Assembly (NCBI GenBank): GCA_003024785.1
Contig: PUQB01000426.1
Span: forward strand, 153,696 to 217,695
Direction of reading: 5' to 3'
DNA length: 64,000 nucleotides
Source: Selaginella tamariscina
Lineage: Eukaryota > Streptophyta > Lycopodiopsida > Selaginellales > Selaginellaceae
Shown: piece by piece, positions 20,065-32,244 of the stretch
Layout of the letters: every line of letters starts with the position of its first letter
Numbering within the stretch: the stretch's first letter is position 1
Program-made: the position numbers and the translations under genes
Notes under the pieces: generated by a model
Database searches by the model: none
Seen by the model: only the letters and a program-made list of their open reading frames with translations
What the model was told of the DNA's origin: nothing

Positions 20065-21990
20065 AACTTTAACAACCTCCATGGTTTCAGCTAGAAGTTT
20101 GGTCATCTATGTAGAGATATATGGTGTTGTGTGGTTGGCCTTTACTAGGGTCCATGTCTAGGGAATTCGAGTAGGTTCAGAGTTTATTGAAACAAGGGCA
20201 CGAGTTATAGGAGAGAGACAACCCCATGTATAACAATCCTGTGTGCCTGCGCTCATGAGTTTATAGGAAGAGAGAGCCTCCTTTGGTTTGGCCGATAGCA
20301 AATAAAGGAGCATAGAGTATTACCAATTGAGATTACTAAGGGCCCTTACTAGTGCCAACTATCCAAGGCAAAATTCCTTGAATTAACAATGATTTGAGCT
20401 TATCTATGTGACAGCCTACTCACCACCTCATGCCTTATATAGTGATGCTATGGAGTCTTGGATTCTGTCCACTTGGCAAGCTAGATTGGGCATGTAGTCA
20501 TGATGGTCTTGCATAAGGTCAACTATCAAAATACCTCTCCTCCATGCATGCCATCTTCTATACATTGGTAGATTGATAAGACCGTTCGTGAGATTCTTTG
20601 TCCTCCTATTAGAGCCACATGGCACATGTTTCTTTGTATTAGTGCTGCATGTCCACTAACCTGTTGGGGATTGACTTGTGGAGTCCCAGCCTTCCACACT
20701 AATGGTCCATTGGTTAGGGGTGGTTGCACCACCGCTAACCAATAATTAAAAGGAACGTTTAGGCAGACTAATGTGAGAGAGTTTCTCTCACTAATTTAAC
20801 AATCTACAATGTTGATACCACAAGAGCATGACTTTTGATGAGATGTTATAGGTAGATGCTTGGAGGACAAGAAGAAGAAGGACTTTGATCAACAATGTCA
20901 ATTGGATCATTTCCAACTAAGGAGCTTTTAACTCAAGCACAATATATTCACTTAGTAAGAAAATTGCATAAGTTTTATAGAGACTTGTTCGAAGCACACA
21001 ACAATGGCAAGTCTGAAGGTAAACTAGCATTATGGAGTTTTCTAGTAGATATGTCCATAATGTAAGGAAGCCAAGTGGAAGGCGAGATGAAGTACTGCCG
21101 CTAAAGAGTTTATTAAGTAGTGCATATATTAGGAGGGGCACACATGCACAACTTCTGAGTTACACACATGGTTAAAAACTATAATACCATTTCCTTGTAT
21201 ACCTTTGTACATTACAAGTATATGCTTATTTAGCAACACACATAAGCATGCACGCACACAAAAAATAACAGACACACGTGGAATTTACAAATAATAATCG
21301 TAAGTAGCTAGGATGAAACTTAAGGACGACTTTATTAGTAATGAAATTTTCTTAAACATTTAAATTTCTTGTCACTTTATCATCCGTCTCATTAAGCTAT
21401 ACATAAACAAGTTGCTTAGGGGTTTTGTTCCCTTAGAATAATGAAATACCGTATTGTTTTGCTTGATTCTGCTGGTGTTGAAATAATATAGCCTGGTTAA
21501 GATTCAATATAAGCATGAGGTAGACCTCCCATACAATTGAGATAGGTGATGGAATGTTGACATTCTGAAACTATCTTAAGTTGACGCTCTCTTTGTTTAT
21601 TTTTTTCTTCTGAAAGGGTTTTATACCTTTCGTTTTTAGATTAATCTTAATTTTCTTAAGAAAAACTAGTGAAATATATTACTTAAAATATAAACTAAAT
21701 AAGTACATATATTTGATTAAATATAAAAGATGTAAATGAAATGAGAGTATTTATGTGATTAACCTACGTTTGCTTATCTTATGTAAAGAGATATTTATGT
21801 CTTTATTTTTTAAGGACATTTGATTTTATTTCATGAGAAATAGTTAGCATAAGGCAATTAGTTTGATGACTTTATTAAATATTAACGAAGACAACATTAA
21901 CTTGTTATAACAAAAAGAATATTCTTGGTTTTAATGGGACCTTAATTTCACCGTGTTTAAGGTTAGGGTTTACAGATTACATTTAGGTTC
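20065..21990. other. Unassigned DNA, no gene recognised
   Basis: The region 20065-21150 has ordinary base composition and no persuasive coding sequence; the short reverse-strand frames at 20428-20732 show no known motif. From 21200 it is AT-rich. About 21600-21970 recurs, inverted, at 43800-44190. Confidence 0.5.
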
Positions 21991-21997
21991 TTAGAAC

Positions 21998-22480
21998 ATG
22001 GACGATCGGGTGGAGCCGGAGAAGGAAGTGTCGGACGGTAAGAGGGAGTCACATCCTCACAAGACTCTGCTTGATGTTCTCGTAGCTGGAGTGTGGATGA
22101 TCGGATTGGCATTCCTCGGTTGCAGAATCGGCTCCTTTGCAGACTCTGTCCGTGATGCGTCAGCAAAAGGGCACGAATTGGCCGTCACAGGGCATGCGTT
22201 GGCTGCCACAGGTCACGAGTTGGCCGAGACAGGTCAGGAATGGCTGCGGCCATCAAAGAATCGGTTCACGGTGTGGGGCTTGAAGCAGGTCGCAATCTTG
22301 CATCGGCAATGCGGGAATCTGCACATGAGATTGGATCGGCAATGCGGGATTCTGCACATGCAATGCGGGATTCTGTACATGAACTGTCTTCCACTGTGAA
22401 TCAGTTCAAGATGTTGAAGAAGGGGTTAAGCTCAAAAACTGGTCTGTTGTACCCATTGAGTAGCTGGGGTTTTACCAAAT
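21998..22480 (+). CDS. Small membrane protein with repeated amphipathic tail, frameshifted
   Basis: The reading frame starts MDDRVEPEKEVSDGK and has one hydrophobic segment (VLVAGVWMIGLAFLGC, residues ~29-44). Then come repeats of the type GHELAVTGHALAATGHELAETG. Near 22240 the frame shifts to a second stretch with repeats AMRESAHEIGSAMRDSAHAM that ends near TVNQFKMLKKG. A second copy at 43132-43270 joins the membrane segment directly to MRDSAHELSST in one frame, so both halves belong to one protein and the shift here is a lesion. The helical tail may be a coiled coil or a membrane-associating helix. I recognise no family and infer no function. Confidence 0.5.
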
Positions 22481-23524
22481 TCTCTCGAACGAGGTGCGTG
22501 TATAGGTTATACTTGATTTTTGCGATTACTTTACTGAAACTATTAACATTTTGCGTTAATTACATTACCAATTCCTTTTATACCTGTGTACATATATCTG
22601 TGTTATATACGATCGCGTTTGTTATGGAGAGTTTATTATATGTAAATGTAAAATGACACTATTTGCTTAATGATCATTTGTATATAATTTGTTTAATAGC
22701 ATTAGAAGTTGAATGGATAAAGTGACAGAGAGCCTTAGGTAGGTGTGTGTGTGTGAGAGAGAGAGATACATAGTTTATAGGATAAATACAATGGCATGAC
22801 ATAATTAAATACTAATTAATTTATCTATAATAACTTTTTACTCTAGTTTTATCTATGGCATATTTTACAATTCATTATGCTGATAGTACTATATGAAAGA
22901 GCTCTTATACTATGTTATATTCATGAGTATTCATAAGTTATCTCTACTTAATCTAGTGGATATGATATTTATGGTGTATACATACATATGCATTGGCTTT
23001 TTTCATCAGTCTGGAGACAAATGCACGCACATATGCTCACATGTGTATGTAAATATATGGGGTCGCATACCACACGCAAACGTCATACACGCAAGTAGAG
23101 ATTTTTTACACAGGCAAGTACACAGGAGGTATATGACTGTGTGTGTGTGGACGAAGGTATTATGTGGACATATATTACGCTAATGTGAATGCAATACATT
23201 ACATACACGAAGCAATGTATAATGGCATTATTTCTGAATTATGAGCTTTTTTTGGAAGTCAAGTGCTTATTGATAATTATGGACACGTCTGTATCTGTAC
23301 ATACAAACTATATAACATATATACATTTAATCCTTGACACTTATGTCATACAAGACACACACACATGCACGAGCTATCACTTAACCTGGATACCTTATCT
23401 CTTGTCACCTATATTGTGTACATTGTTGTTAATATATAGTCATTAGTCTCTCCCTTCTTGATGTGTGTATGTGTGCACATGCGCATGCACAGGGGTGTTG
23501 TGTGTGAGAGAAGAATGTTGCCAA
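22481..23524. other. AT-rich DNA with GT/GA runs, no gene
   Basis: It holds a GTGTGTGTGAGAGAGAGAGA run near 22745 and CA/TG-rich stretches. About 22950-23400 is repeated, inverted, at 42600-43120. Confidence 0.5.
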
Positions 23525-24690
23525 GTGTATCCTATAAGTCGTATCTTGTAAGCATATCTTGTATTTTGTATTGGGTCGTGACAGCACCTCCTCCTTAAGA
23601 ACGTGGTTTAGCAGGATAATGTTGATGGAAGGCAGTAGCAACCTTGGAAGAAGCGTGGAGTAAATTAGACACAGGTTTTTAATGCAATTGGTAGGCAATA
23701 ACCTTTTCAATCCACTAGTATTAACGATGAAGATGAGAATCAAGGATGGCTACAACTTCATACTCAGGTTCATCATCAATGACCACAGGAGGAAAAGGAG
23801 AAGAAATATGACCAAGAAGAGAAGAAAGATGATACGGTTCCAACAAAGGGGTCTGAAACATAGGATAGAGTGTCATAGTAGATGGTAGCTCTAGTCGGAA
23901 AGCTATAGGATTGACCTTAGTTGCAATCTTGTAAGGGCCCAATCATTAAAAATCCAGCTTAAAAGAAGGCCTGTTGGTGCAAATATGCCGACAAAGAAGC
24001 CACATGAAATCACCAATTTTGTATGCATGTGTCGTCTGATGATGAGTATTAGCGTGACACTTGTACCATTTTTGTGCTTGCTGAAGATGAATTCGGAGAT
24101 CATTTTGTACTTAACAAAGATGCTAAAGACGATCCTGTATTGCAAGAGCGGAAGAAGGAAAAGCATGAGGAGTAAAGTCAAAATGTGGATGGTAACATGT
24201 AAGAGCGAAAAACATGTGTCTAGCCTGTAAATGCATGAACGGAGTTGTTGTAAGCAAACTCCACTATAAAAAGAAGGTCCAACCAGTTGTCCTATTGGTA
24301 ACTGATGAAGCAGTGAAGATACTATTCCAAGGTCTGAATCATGTGTTCTGACTGCCGTGGATGATATCCTGAAGAAAAATCCGCTTTAACTTATAAACTC
24401 TGGAGAATTCTCATCAAAATCTAAACATGAATTGTGGACCTCGATCAAAAACAATGCTCTTAAGAAGACCATGAATTCGGAACTTCACGGATCACCAATT
24501 CAACAATTGTCTGGCAGTAGCTATCTTGTTACATGGGTAGAAAATAAGCATGTTGGTGAAACGGATCTCCAAGAGCAGAGGGAACATGAAAAGGACAAAG
24601 AAGACCAGAGGGCGCGTGACGAGGCATCTTTGACCTATTGCAGGTGTCACAACTCTGTACAAACTTTTCCACAAAACCTCGCAACCCATG
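23525..24690 (-). pseudogene. Gypsy fragment: LTR end, chromodomain, integrase end
   Basis: On the minus strand this gives integrase C-terminal and chromodomain text (GPYKIATKVNPIAFRLELP, then EPEYEVVAILDSHLHR) near 23721-23942. At 23525-23583 is the end of an LTR (TCGGG-like GTCGTGACA) and a polypurine tract. It matches 48920-50180 of the complete gypsy element. It stops abruptly at about 24690, where the second transposase copy begins. Frames are broken throughout. Confidence 0.8.
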
Positions 24691-24699
24691 TCATCAATG

Positions 24700-27600
24700 A
24701 ATACCATTACAAGCATGTTGAAGTTCGGGAATGGAATTTGAGGAGGGTTCTCCTGTATTGTGGAATTTGGATGAAGTCAAGGCTGACACAGAATATGCAG
24801 AGTCACAAAAAGTAGTAACATGAGTTCACCAAGATGATGGCTTGCCTGCTGTGATGGATGAGGTGATTCTCTTTCTTCATGAGATTGAGGTTGGGAGAGG
24901 CATCATCACAGCTATAAATCCAATGGAAGCAGTGTAGAAGAGAAACTAGGGCCGACTTTGTGGGTGTAGTTGTGACAGAGGTTTCACCTAATGCAATTGC
25001 ATCCTAGATCCTTCGTGAGGTGGCGAACATCTGAATTAAGACAGGAAGATGGTTCAACATATTGGATTGGATTTCAAATAATAACAACCCGGAAGAACTA
25101 CCCATATTTGAAGAGGTTCCTTGCATTGGTCCTATTATAAGAAAAAAGGCAATTCATGGGTTGCAGATCTTCCCTTGCAAGTTTCAGCAAGAAGGTCAAG
25201 ATGGATCCTATATCTTCCGAAAGTGTTACGAGCATTTCCACGATTGACTGCTGCAAGAAGAAGTGTTGTCAGATGGTAGACCGGAATGAAATTACCTAAT
25301 GTAGACATGTCTTTTGTACGCTCACTCAAAAGCAAAGGCATGAGTTTGTATATGCTGCACTAACTGGGTATATTGATGGAATGGCCTTGAACACAGGTTA
25401 TCAGAGTACATCCATGGTATTTAATAAGGTGGCCCATCTGCTTCAAAGCTTGGTACAGTATTACGGGATCTTTAAGACCATGTTCTACCGTCGAAGGGAT
25501 GAGTGGCTAGATGGAGCGCGAACCTTAGTTCTTGGGAACACTCGCTTGGTCAAACCCGCTCTCACATTATGGCAGCCATAGAGATACTCAAGGCTTTTGT
25601 GGAAGCAAATGCAAACAGGATCTTCACAAATGCCGAACCACAAATGTAAGGGTTAGGGAAAATCTCAAGTTTTGCCTTCAAACTACACTCAATTGAAGCT
25701 ATGTGAACATGTGAACAAGTGCCTCAGTTTGATGGGGCTCTAAGCAATCTGCACTGGTACCTTCAATAACATATGGAATACTCATTTTAAGGATGTGGAG
25801 ATTGCAAAACACTCTAGCTTTTCCAAGTGTGACACTTGTAAATCATTGAAGGCTGCAAAAGCTTGTACAAAAACCTTGGTGGAGATCACTACCATTCAAA
25901 AGAAGATGGAGGCCCACGTGATTGCACAACAAACTTGCCGGTCTCAATACTATGCACGCCACATGCTTTCTGTGTCACGCCCATCAGAGTACCTGTGCTT
26001 GATCCATGACAAGATGGATCATTCAAAGACCAGCATTCCAAAGCTCGTTGCAACACCAAAGTGCCTTGGAAATGTCATGAAACTTCCGATTTCATTGACA
26101 TGTGTGCTAACACATGGACACAGTTATGAGTCATATGGACACTTTTCACATCCACATTGGTCTAGCGACTCCAATTTCACTATTGGGTCGTTGGCCATGT
26201 GTTTTAAAAACCTTGAAGCCCACTCATAGACAAGTCCTATCAGTGATCTCAAAGTGAAAAAACAACACCTTCAACCTTTACATAATACTCGCATGAACAC
26301 GTTTGCACTTGAGGCCACTTAGGAATATGAGAGGCATTGTCAGCAGCCTGCACAAAAACAAATGGCCCTATTGAGAGTTCTGGTTTAGTGGAGGGACTAG
26401 CTCAAATAGTGTACATGTGTCCTCAACATCAAATAAGCTTCCTCGTCATTTACTTCTACAAATGGATAATTGTGCAGGCGAGAACAAAAATACTTGTTAA
26501 TGCTTGTTGCCAAAGGTGTGTTTGAAACAATCATGCTCAGTTCCTTATGGTTGGTCACACTCATAAAGACATTGATGCATTCTTCAGCAAGGTCTCCAAC
26601 TCTACAAAAGGACAAGTGCACTTACCTTACCTCATATGATGAATCTTTTTGAAAACTGCATCTCCAAAAAAATTTGTGCTTTGCTTGTGATTGAGGTGCC
26701 AGACTCCAAAAATTTCTCGAGTATATAAAGAGGGGAGTGATTCTTTAGTTGGTCACCTTGTGCCGTTACAATTCTTTATCTCCATACGAGATGGTATACC
26801 TATTATGTAGTACAAGTTACGGCCATCAGAGCAGGAGTGGTTACCGAAAGAGGGCTTAATGCTCTTCAAAAGTGGAGAGGATGGAAAGTCACTTCTCCTA
26901 GAAGTACAACCAGACCCTATTCCATTGAGTGCCCAGCTCAAGGAACAAGAGGTTATTATTGATGGCATCAAAAATGTGGCATGGGTTCAAAAATCGATGC
27001 CAAAGAATTTAATAAGGCAACTGGTTACTCAGAACTATATAAGCATGTGGTCAACTATTGGGAAACTGTTGTTCGAGAGTTGGAAAGGCCTACTGTCACA
27101 AGTATAGAATTGCAACACTCTTTTTGGCCTAAAACAAGGTGGCGAGAGGAGATTGAAATGACATCACTGAGCACAGACGACATAAAAGCCAGTAGTGATG
27201 TGAAAGTGTAAACCCCACACTTTGTTAAACAAAGGAACTAAAAACTTAAAGCATACTTTAATTGCTGTAAGGATCTTCAAAAACTAATGATGATTCTCAT
27301 TACTCCAAATGTGTCATAAAATCAGCCTATTTGGATGGGTCAAATTATCGACACACCTGAAGTAATCACAAAAATAGTATGGTTAAAGTTGCATGGTTCA
27401 AACCACAAAAAAGGCGACACGAAAAGGAGAGCGAAAGATATATGGATGCCTAAAGAAACCATGGTCTTCCAATCAAAAAAACCCAACATGTTTTATAAAT
27501 GTTAAATTCATTCGATATGGGTGAATGTCAAGAAGCATTGATAAAGTCACGATTAACAAAACTGTAAGGAAATGTATGTTTTTTGAAGCTTAAAGTAATT

Positions 27601-28078
27601 ACAAAATTATAAAATATTGTATATGTAATATTCATAATTATTATAAACTCTTTAATATAGTACCAAATTGTTTACTTAACTATATAAATTTAAAAACGAT
27701 ATGGACTATATTATTATAAGATTTTATATATTATATATATTATTAATAGTACAAATTTTATGTTATATTTAAATATTAATATTTTAATAACAACATTAAT
27801 ATAATGTACCTCTTAGCTCTTCCTTAATTGTCATATTAGACAATATATTATATAATTTAATACCTTTTACTTTTATAATGTTATTAATTTTTGTTCAATC
27901 AATGCTATAATTTATTAAAGGGTCGATTACAAAATAGAATATTCTAAAGAATATTTTGTTTTCAAACATATATTCTAAAGAATATCCTTTAATATTAGAA
28001 AAGCTAATTAAATAACTAAAATTGCTAATTATTAGGAAATGGGACTATAGCCATGCCCATTTTAGTTACAACTTGCAT
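24700..28078 (+). pseudogene. Second, 5'-truncated copy of the DUF7869-type element
   Basis: This direct repeat of about 16070-19535 carries the same motifs (KCDTCKSLKAAKAC near 25818, IHDKMDHSK near 26003, an MDNCAGENKN-like stretch near 26460) and the identical right terminus at 28044-28078. The 5' part, with the palindromes and cargo, is missing. Where the first copy has its intron, this copy has lost about 60 bases that include the intron and adjoining exon bases, so it is a deletion and not a spliced retrocopy. Numerous stops make it non-functional. After the terminus comes TAGTTT, not TTAA. Confidence 0.85.
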
Positions 28079-28084
28079 TAGTTT

Positions 28085-28396
28085 CAAAACTCAAATAATA
28101 TGCTTGGAATATTCCCAATATGAAGTTGGAAACACCCTGCACATGTTATACACCCACACACATCAGTTTGAACTAACATAAGACTTTCGAACATACCTAG
28201 AATCTCACGTCGACTCACTGAGCATGTGTTTTTCGAAGGTTGATGACTCACAGGATCAAATTCTCTATGCAGAATACAGACATTCAACCGAAAGCAATAT
28301 AGTATATTAAGAATTTAGAGTTGCCTAAACACTAAAACACTCTATGACTTAAGGCAGTTCTATTGACTATAGAGAACTTACTTCGATACCAATCTG
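28085..28396 (-). repeat. Leader of an older family A gypsy element
   Basis: It matches 34890-35202, the leader between LTR and gag in the intact element, including the primer-site complement CGATACCAAT near 28384. It marks the internal side of the older LTR at 28601-36752. Confidence 0.7.
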
Positions 28397-28400
28397 ACAA

Positions 28401-28600
28401 ACAGACATGCTTATGCTCGCACTAGGGTGCTAAGCCTTGGGCATTTGCTCAAGGGAGGTAGGTCTAATCACTATCACTTGTTTATAGTGTTAGTGAACTC
28501 TAAAGTCTCTACCAGTACAAGTGCAATGTTTGCAACTCTATGGTTTTATAAAAACAAGGTCACACATTTTTGAACACCTAAAAGATTTTCAACAACCAAT
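28401..28600. repeat. Short LTR-derived insert between leader and LTR
   Basis: It contains ACTAGGGTGCTAAGCCTTGG, also found near 57445 in a family B LTR. It separates the old leader from its LTR, so it is a later insertion or rearrangement. Confidence 0.5.
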
Positions 28601-28909
28601 TGTTAAAGTTTTTACCTAGTGCTACAAAGGTGGCTTGCCAGGTGCCAACCCTGAAATCCCCTCTCTGAAAACCCCACGGAATCTGGTAAAGTAACCCATA
28701 TTAGGAAACCAACCCTTAGGAACTTAAGCCCCTAGCTGACCAAGTCCACGAACGAGGCTCACCTTGTGAATCAGAATATGTGGACTAGCCAAGATATAGG
28801 TGTTGTTCCTAACTTGGCGTGGTTGAGGCGGCTGGAGCAAGGCCTTAACCACTAGTTCTGCAGAATGTGGACTCGGGCAAATGCCTTTTGAGCTTGTGAG
28901 TAGGTTTTC
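28601..28909 (-). repeat. Older family A LTR, left part
   Basis: It starts (plus-strand reading) TGTTAAAG, the decayed LTR terminus, and runs to GTAGGTTTT. Its continuation is at 36147. Together they give about 900 bp, one LTR interrupted by the full-length chromovirus. Confidence 0.8.
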
Positions 28910-29883
28910 TGTCAGAGTTTTTACCTGGTGCCACAAAGGTGGCTTGCCAAGTGCCAACCCTGGAATCCCCTCTCTTGGAAACCCCACGGAACCTGGTAAA
29001 GTAACCCGTATTAGGAACCCAAGCCTTAGGAAGTCAAACCCCTAGCTGACTAAGTCCACAAACGAGACTCACCTTGTGAATCAGGATACACGGACTAGCC
29101 AAGCTTTAGGTGTCGTTCCTAGCTTGGCGTGGCTGAGGCGGCCAGAGCAAGGCCTCAACCACTAGTTTTGCGGAACGTGAACTCGGGCAATGTCTTTGAG
29201 CTTGCGGGCAGGTTTTCAGACCAAGGAATCTGACTAACTCCTTGGAAGTGACGTGCCCCTATCTCAAAGGCAAGATCCTGCCAACGATAAGGATAGTTTA
29301 ACCCTAGGGTGGGTTGTACCCCTATCGTGTGAAAGTTGGGCGGCACAACGGAGGGTTGCACCTTGACGACACAAGATTAACTTGTACCGGTAGGAGATTA
29401 ACAAGCTCTCTTTGAACCCAGGAAGCCTCACTACATATACTCTACCTTATTTATGTGACGGACCCCCCCCCTGTTTACCTAAATGAGTAAGTGGGCTGGC
29501 ACGGAAATGCCAGCCCTTAGAGAAAATGGTCCTAACCTAATCCTAAACCTAACCCCTAGGGGGGGGTTTAGGACGTGGGGTTAGGGCAACCCTAGGGTTA
29601 GGTCACCCTAGGCGTGTCCCTAACCCTTATTTTGACAAGCTATACTTTGCAAAGAACCCTAACCTGGAACGTCAAACCGAGGGAGAGTTTCTAGAAGGTA
29701 AGTTCTAGCTTCGCCTAGAGTTTCCTGCAAATACCTAATGACACCCGGCCGGACCATCACTAAATACCCAAGTGCACTAAACGGGCCTGTTTCCTACTAC
29801 ATCTAGGGTTCATCACACAACTCGGTAAGTAACAACAGTCAAACCCCAAAGTAAAGGGTCGAGTCATAGTAAAAACTATGACA
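28910..29883 (-). repeat. 3' LTR of the chromovirus element
   Basis: It is 974 bp, bordered by a polypurine tract whose reverse complement is CCAAAGGCGGGAGTG at 29884-29898. It includes a poly-C stretch near 29463 and a TATATACTC motif near 29435. Confidence 0.9.
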
Positions 29884-30288
29884 CACTCCCGCCTTTGGAA
29901 ATGTCAACGTCCTCGTTGACGTCTAACTCCAAGACTAGATTAGGTCAGGAAAAATTAACTGAAAACTAACACTAATCACTCTATGCGGAGTCAGCCAAAA
30001 AGTTCACAAGTTTTATTACCCCCTTGCATTACGCGAAGCCAAGTACTTCAGAACCATCGTTCACTGAGCAACAACTCAGCTGTCGGAGGCACCACCTGCG
30101 ACAAGAAGTCACTTGGAGACCTTTTGCACGTCTGCAAAGTCTGTCACCCGACACAGACAACAAGTTAGTTAATTTCTTTAAGTTAACTAGAATTTATATT
30201 GGAGGCCTCTAATTAAGGTTGTCTGTCGGCCCCTAGGTTAAGAAGAAATAACTTTATTTCTTAATCAGTTTGAGACCTTGTCTCAAAC

Positions 30289-31580
30289 TCATTCACCAAC
30301 TCCATTGCGTTCTGCAGATTCTCCAATGGTCTTCATGTCGACTCGCATGCCGGGTACCCTTTCCACTTCACCAACTAACTCTAGAGGCGGACGTAAATTA
30401 TGATATCTATGTGGATGTTTCTCATCCTTGTGGAATGGCTCAAGCAAGTTGACATGAAACACATTGTGTATTGTTCCCAACTCTGGAGGAAGATCTAACC
30501 TATAAGCCACTTTCCCTACTCGCTTCACCACCTTGTATGGGCCTATGTAGTGTGATAGAAACTTCTTCGAAAGAGTTGTTGGAACCTTCAGGTTTCTGGT
30601 ACTCAACAATACCATGTCCCTAACCTGATACTCTACATCCCGCCGATGTTTATCGTACTGCTGACGATACCTTTCTTGTGCTGCAGCCATCGCTTGACGA
30701 GCAGCTTCCCATGTTCGATACAATTGTCTCGTGAACTCTGCTACAGATGGAACTCGATTGCTATCGTCTTTCGGGTAACACCATACTCTGAGGAATACCA
30801 CCCTTATTCCCAGTTAACACCTCCATCGGGCTACATCCGATTGCAGTGTGTGTCGAGTTATTGTAACATATCTCAGCCATATCCAAGTGTTCAGCCCAAT
30901 CAAGTTGATCACCTTGAACATAGCATCTGAGATAGTCCTCGACTTGTCGGTTCACCCTCTCCGTTTGACCATCAGTTTGCGGATGGTAAGCTGTACTGAA
31001 CTTGAGCATCGTACCAAACTGTTTAAACAATGTCCCCAAAACTTCCCCGTAAATCGAGGATTCCCGATCTGAGATCATGGTTTCCGGAGTCCGCGCACTC
31101 TTATGACTTCGTGGAAGAACAACTTCGCTGCTTGAATTGCATTCACTGTCTCTACAGTTGGAATGAAATGAGCAACCTTTGAAAACCGATCGACTACCAC
31201 CATGAGCGCGTTAAAACCACAAGATTTTGGCAATCCCATGATAAAGTCCAAAGTAACACTTTGAAAATGGCCGCTCTGGAAACGGTATACACTGCAACTT
31301 CCCAGCTCGTTTTTGCGACCGGCTCTTTACTTGTTGACATGTGGGGCATGTCTTGACATATTTGGCAACATCATCTATCAACCCGGCCAATAGAATCCCT
31401 GCTTCAACAAAGCCAACGTCTTATGCCTTCCACCATGTTCTGCTAAAGGAACATCGTGATGCTCTCTTAACAGCCTCTCCCTCCATGTCCCTTCTGGAAC
31501 ATAGAGTCTCTTTTCTTTATAATAAAGAACTCCATCCCGTACCCGCAAAATGCCCTGTTTGAGTGCATCCATTCGACTTT
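30289..31580 (-). pseudogene. Integrase with truncated chromodomain
   Basis: The order on the minus strand is: zinc-binding region (LLREHHDVPLAEHGGRHK, CPTCQQV near 31340), catalytic core including AYHPQTDGQTERVNRQVED (~30961-31017), then GPYKVVKRVGKVAYRLDLPP and FHVNLLEPFH. Integrase inserts the cDNA into host DNA. The frame breaks near 30775 and 31080. After LELVGEVER the frame jumps to MRVDMKTIGES: about 115 bases that encode the chromodomain in the 2310-3690 copy are missing here, so chromatin targeting through that module would be lost. Confidence 0.85.
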
Positions 31581-31693
31581 CTATTCCTGCTGGAACATTA
31601 CCATCTCTTCATAACTGATGAACTTGTTTCCTCTTTGCCACCAGGCTCAAAGCCTCTTTAGCAAACTTGTCCTGAGGATATGCCGTCACAAAT

Positions 31694-32182
31694 TCATCCA
31701 CTAAAGTTGAAATGGGTACTTGACATAATTCGTAGATGACCCTTTCTACTGAGTGAATCAGCTACCACATTGTCCTTTCCCGCTTTATGTTTGATTTCAG
31801 GCTGAAATCGTGCCAACTTCTGCTGCCAAGCATACTTCGACGATAGCTTCGGCTGCGTTTCAAAATACCTTAGAGTTACACTATCTGTCCAAACCACAGT
31901 ACCATGACTTGGAAGATAATGACGCCAATACTCCAAGGAAGCAACAATAGCATACATCTCCTTTTTGTGAGTAGGCCATCGAGTTTGCGCGGCATCTAAC
32001 TTCTTCGAGAAAAAGGACACTGGATGTCCTTTCTGTTGCAATACACCACCAATTGCAAAGTCGGAAGCGTCACATTCTACTTCAAAGGGATCTTTAAAGA
32101 TGGGCAACTGCAAAACTGGCTCAGAAGAGATAGCTCTTTGAGTTTGACGAACGTACGTTGGCACTCTGGAGTCCAATGCCAT
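31694..32182 (-). pseudogene. Gypsy RNase H domain
   Basis: The stretch FEVECDASDFAIGGVLQQ, then YAIVASLEYWRHYL and VVADSLSRK, is the RNase H domain that follows reverse transcriptase and removes RNA from the hybrid. The conserved acidic residues D (CDAS), E (KKEMYAI) and D (WTDS) are present. Confidence 0.85.
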
Positions 32183-32244
32183 GGAATGTTTTTCGTAAGA
32201 TCTGTCAATGGGGCCGCTATTTCCGAGTAACCCTTTATGAATCT

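Noticed and set aside
28044-28084. TTAA target duplication at the second transposase copy
   Set aside because: The sequence after the terminus is TAGTTT, and the left end is missing, so no duplication can be shown.
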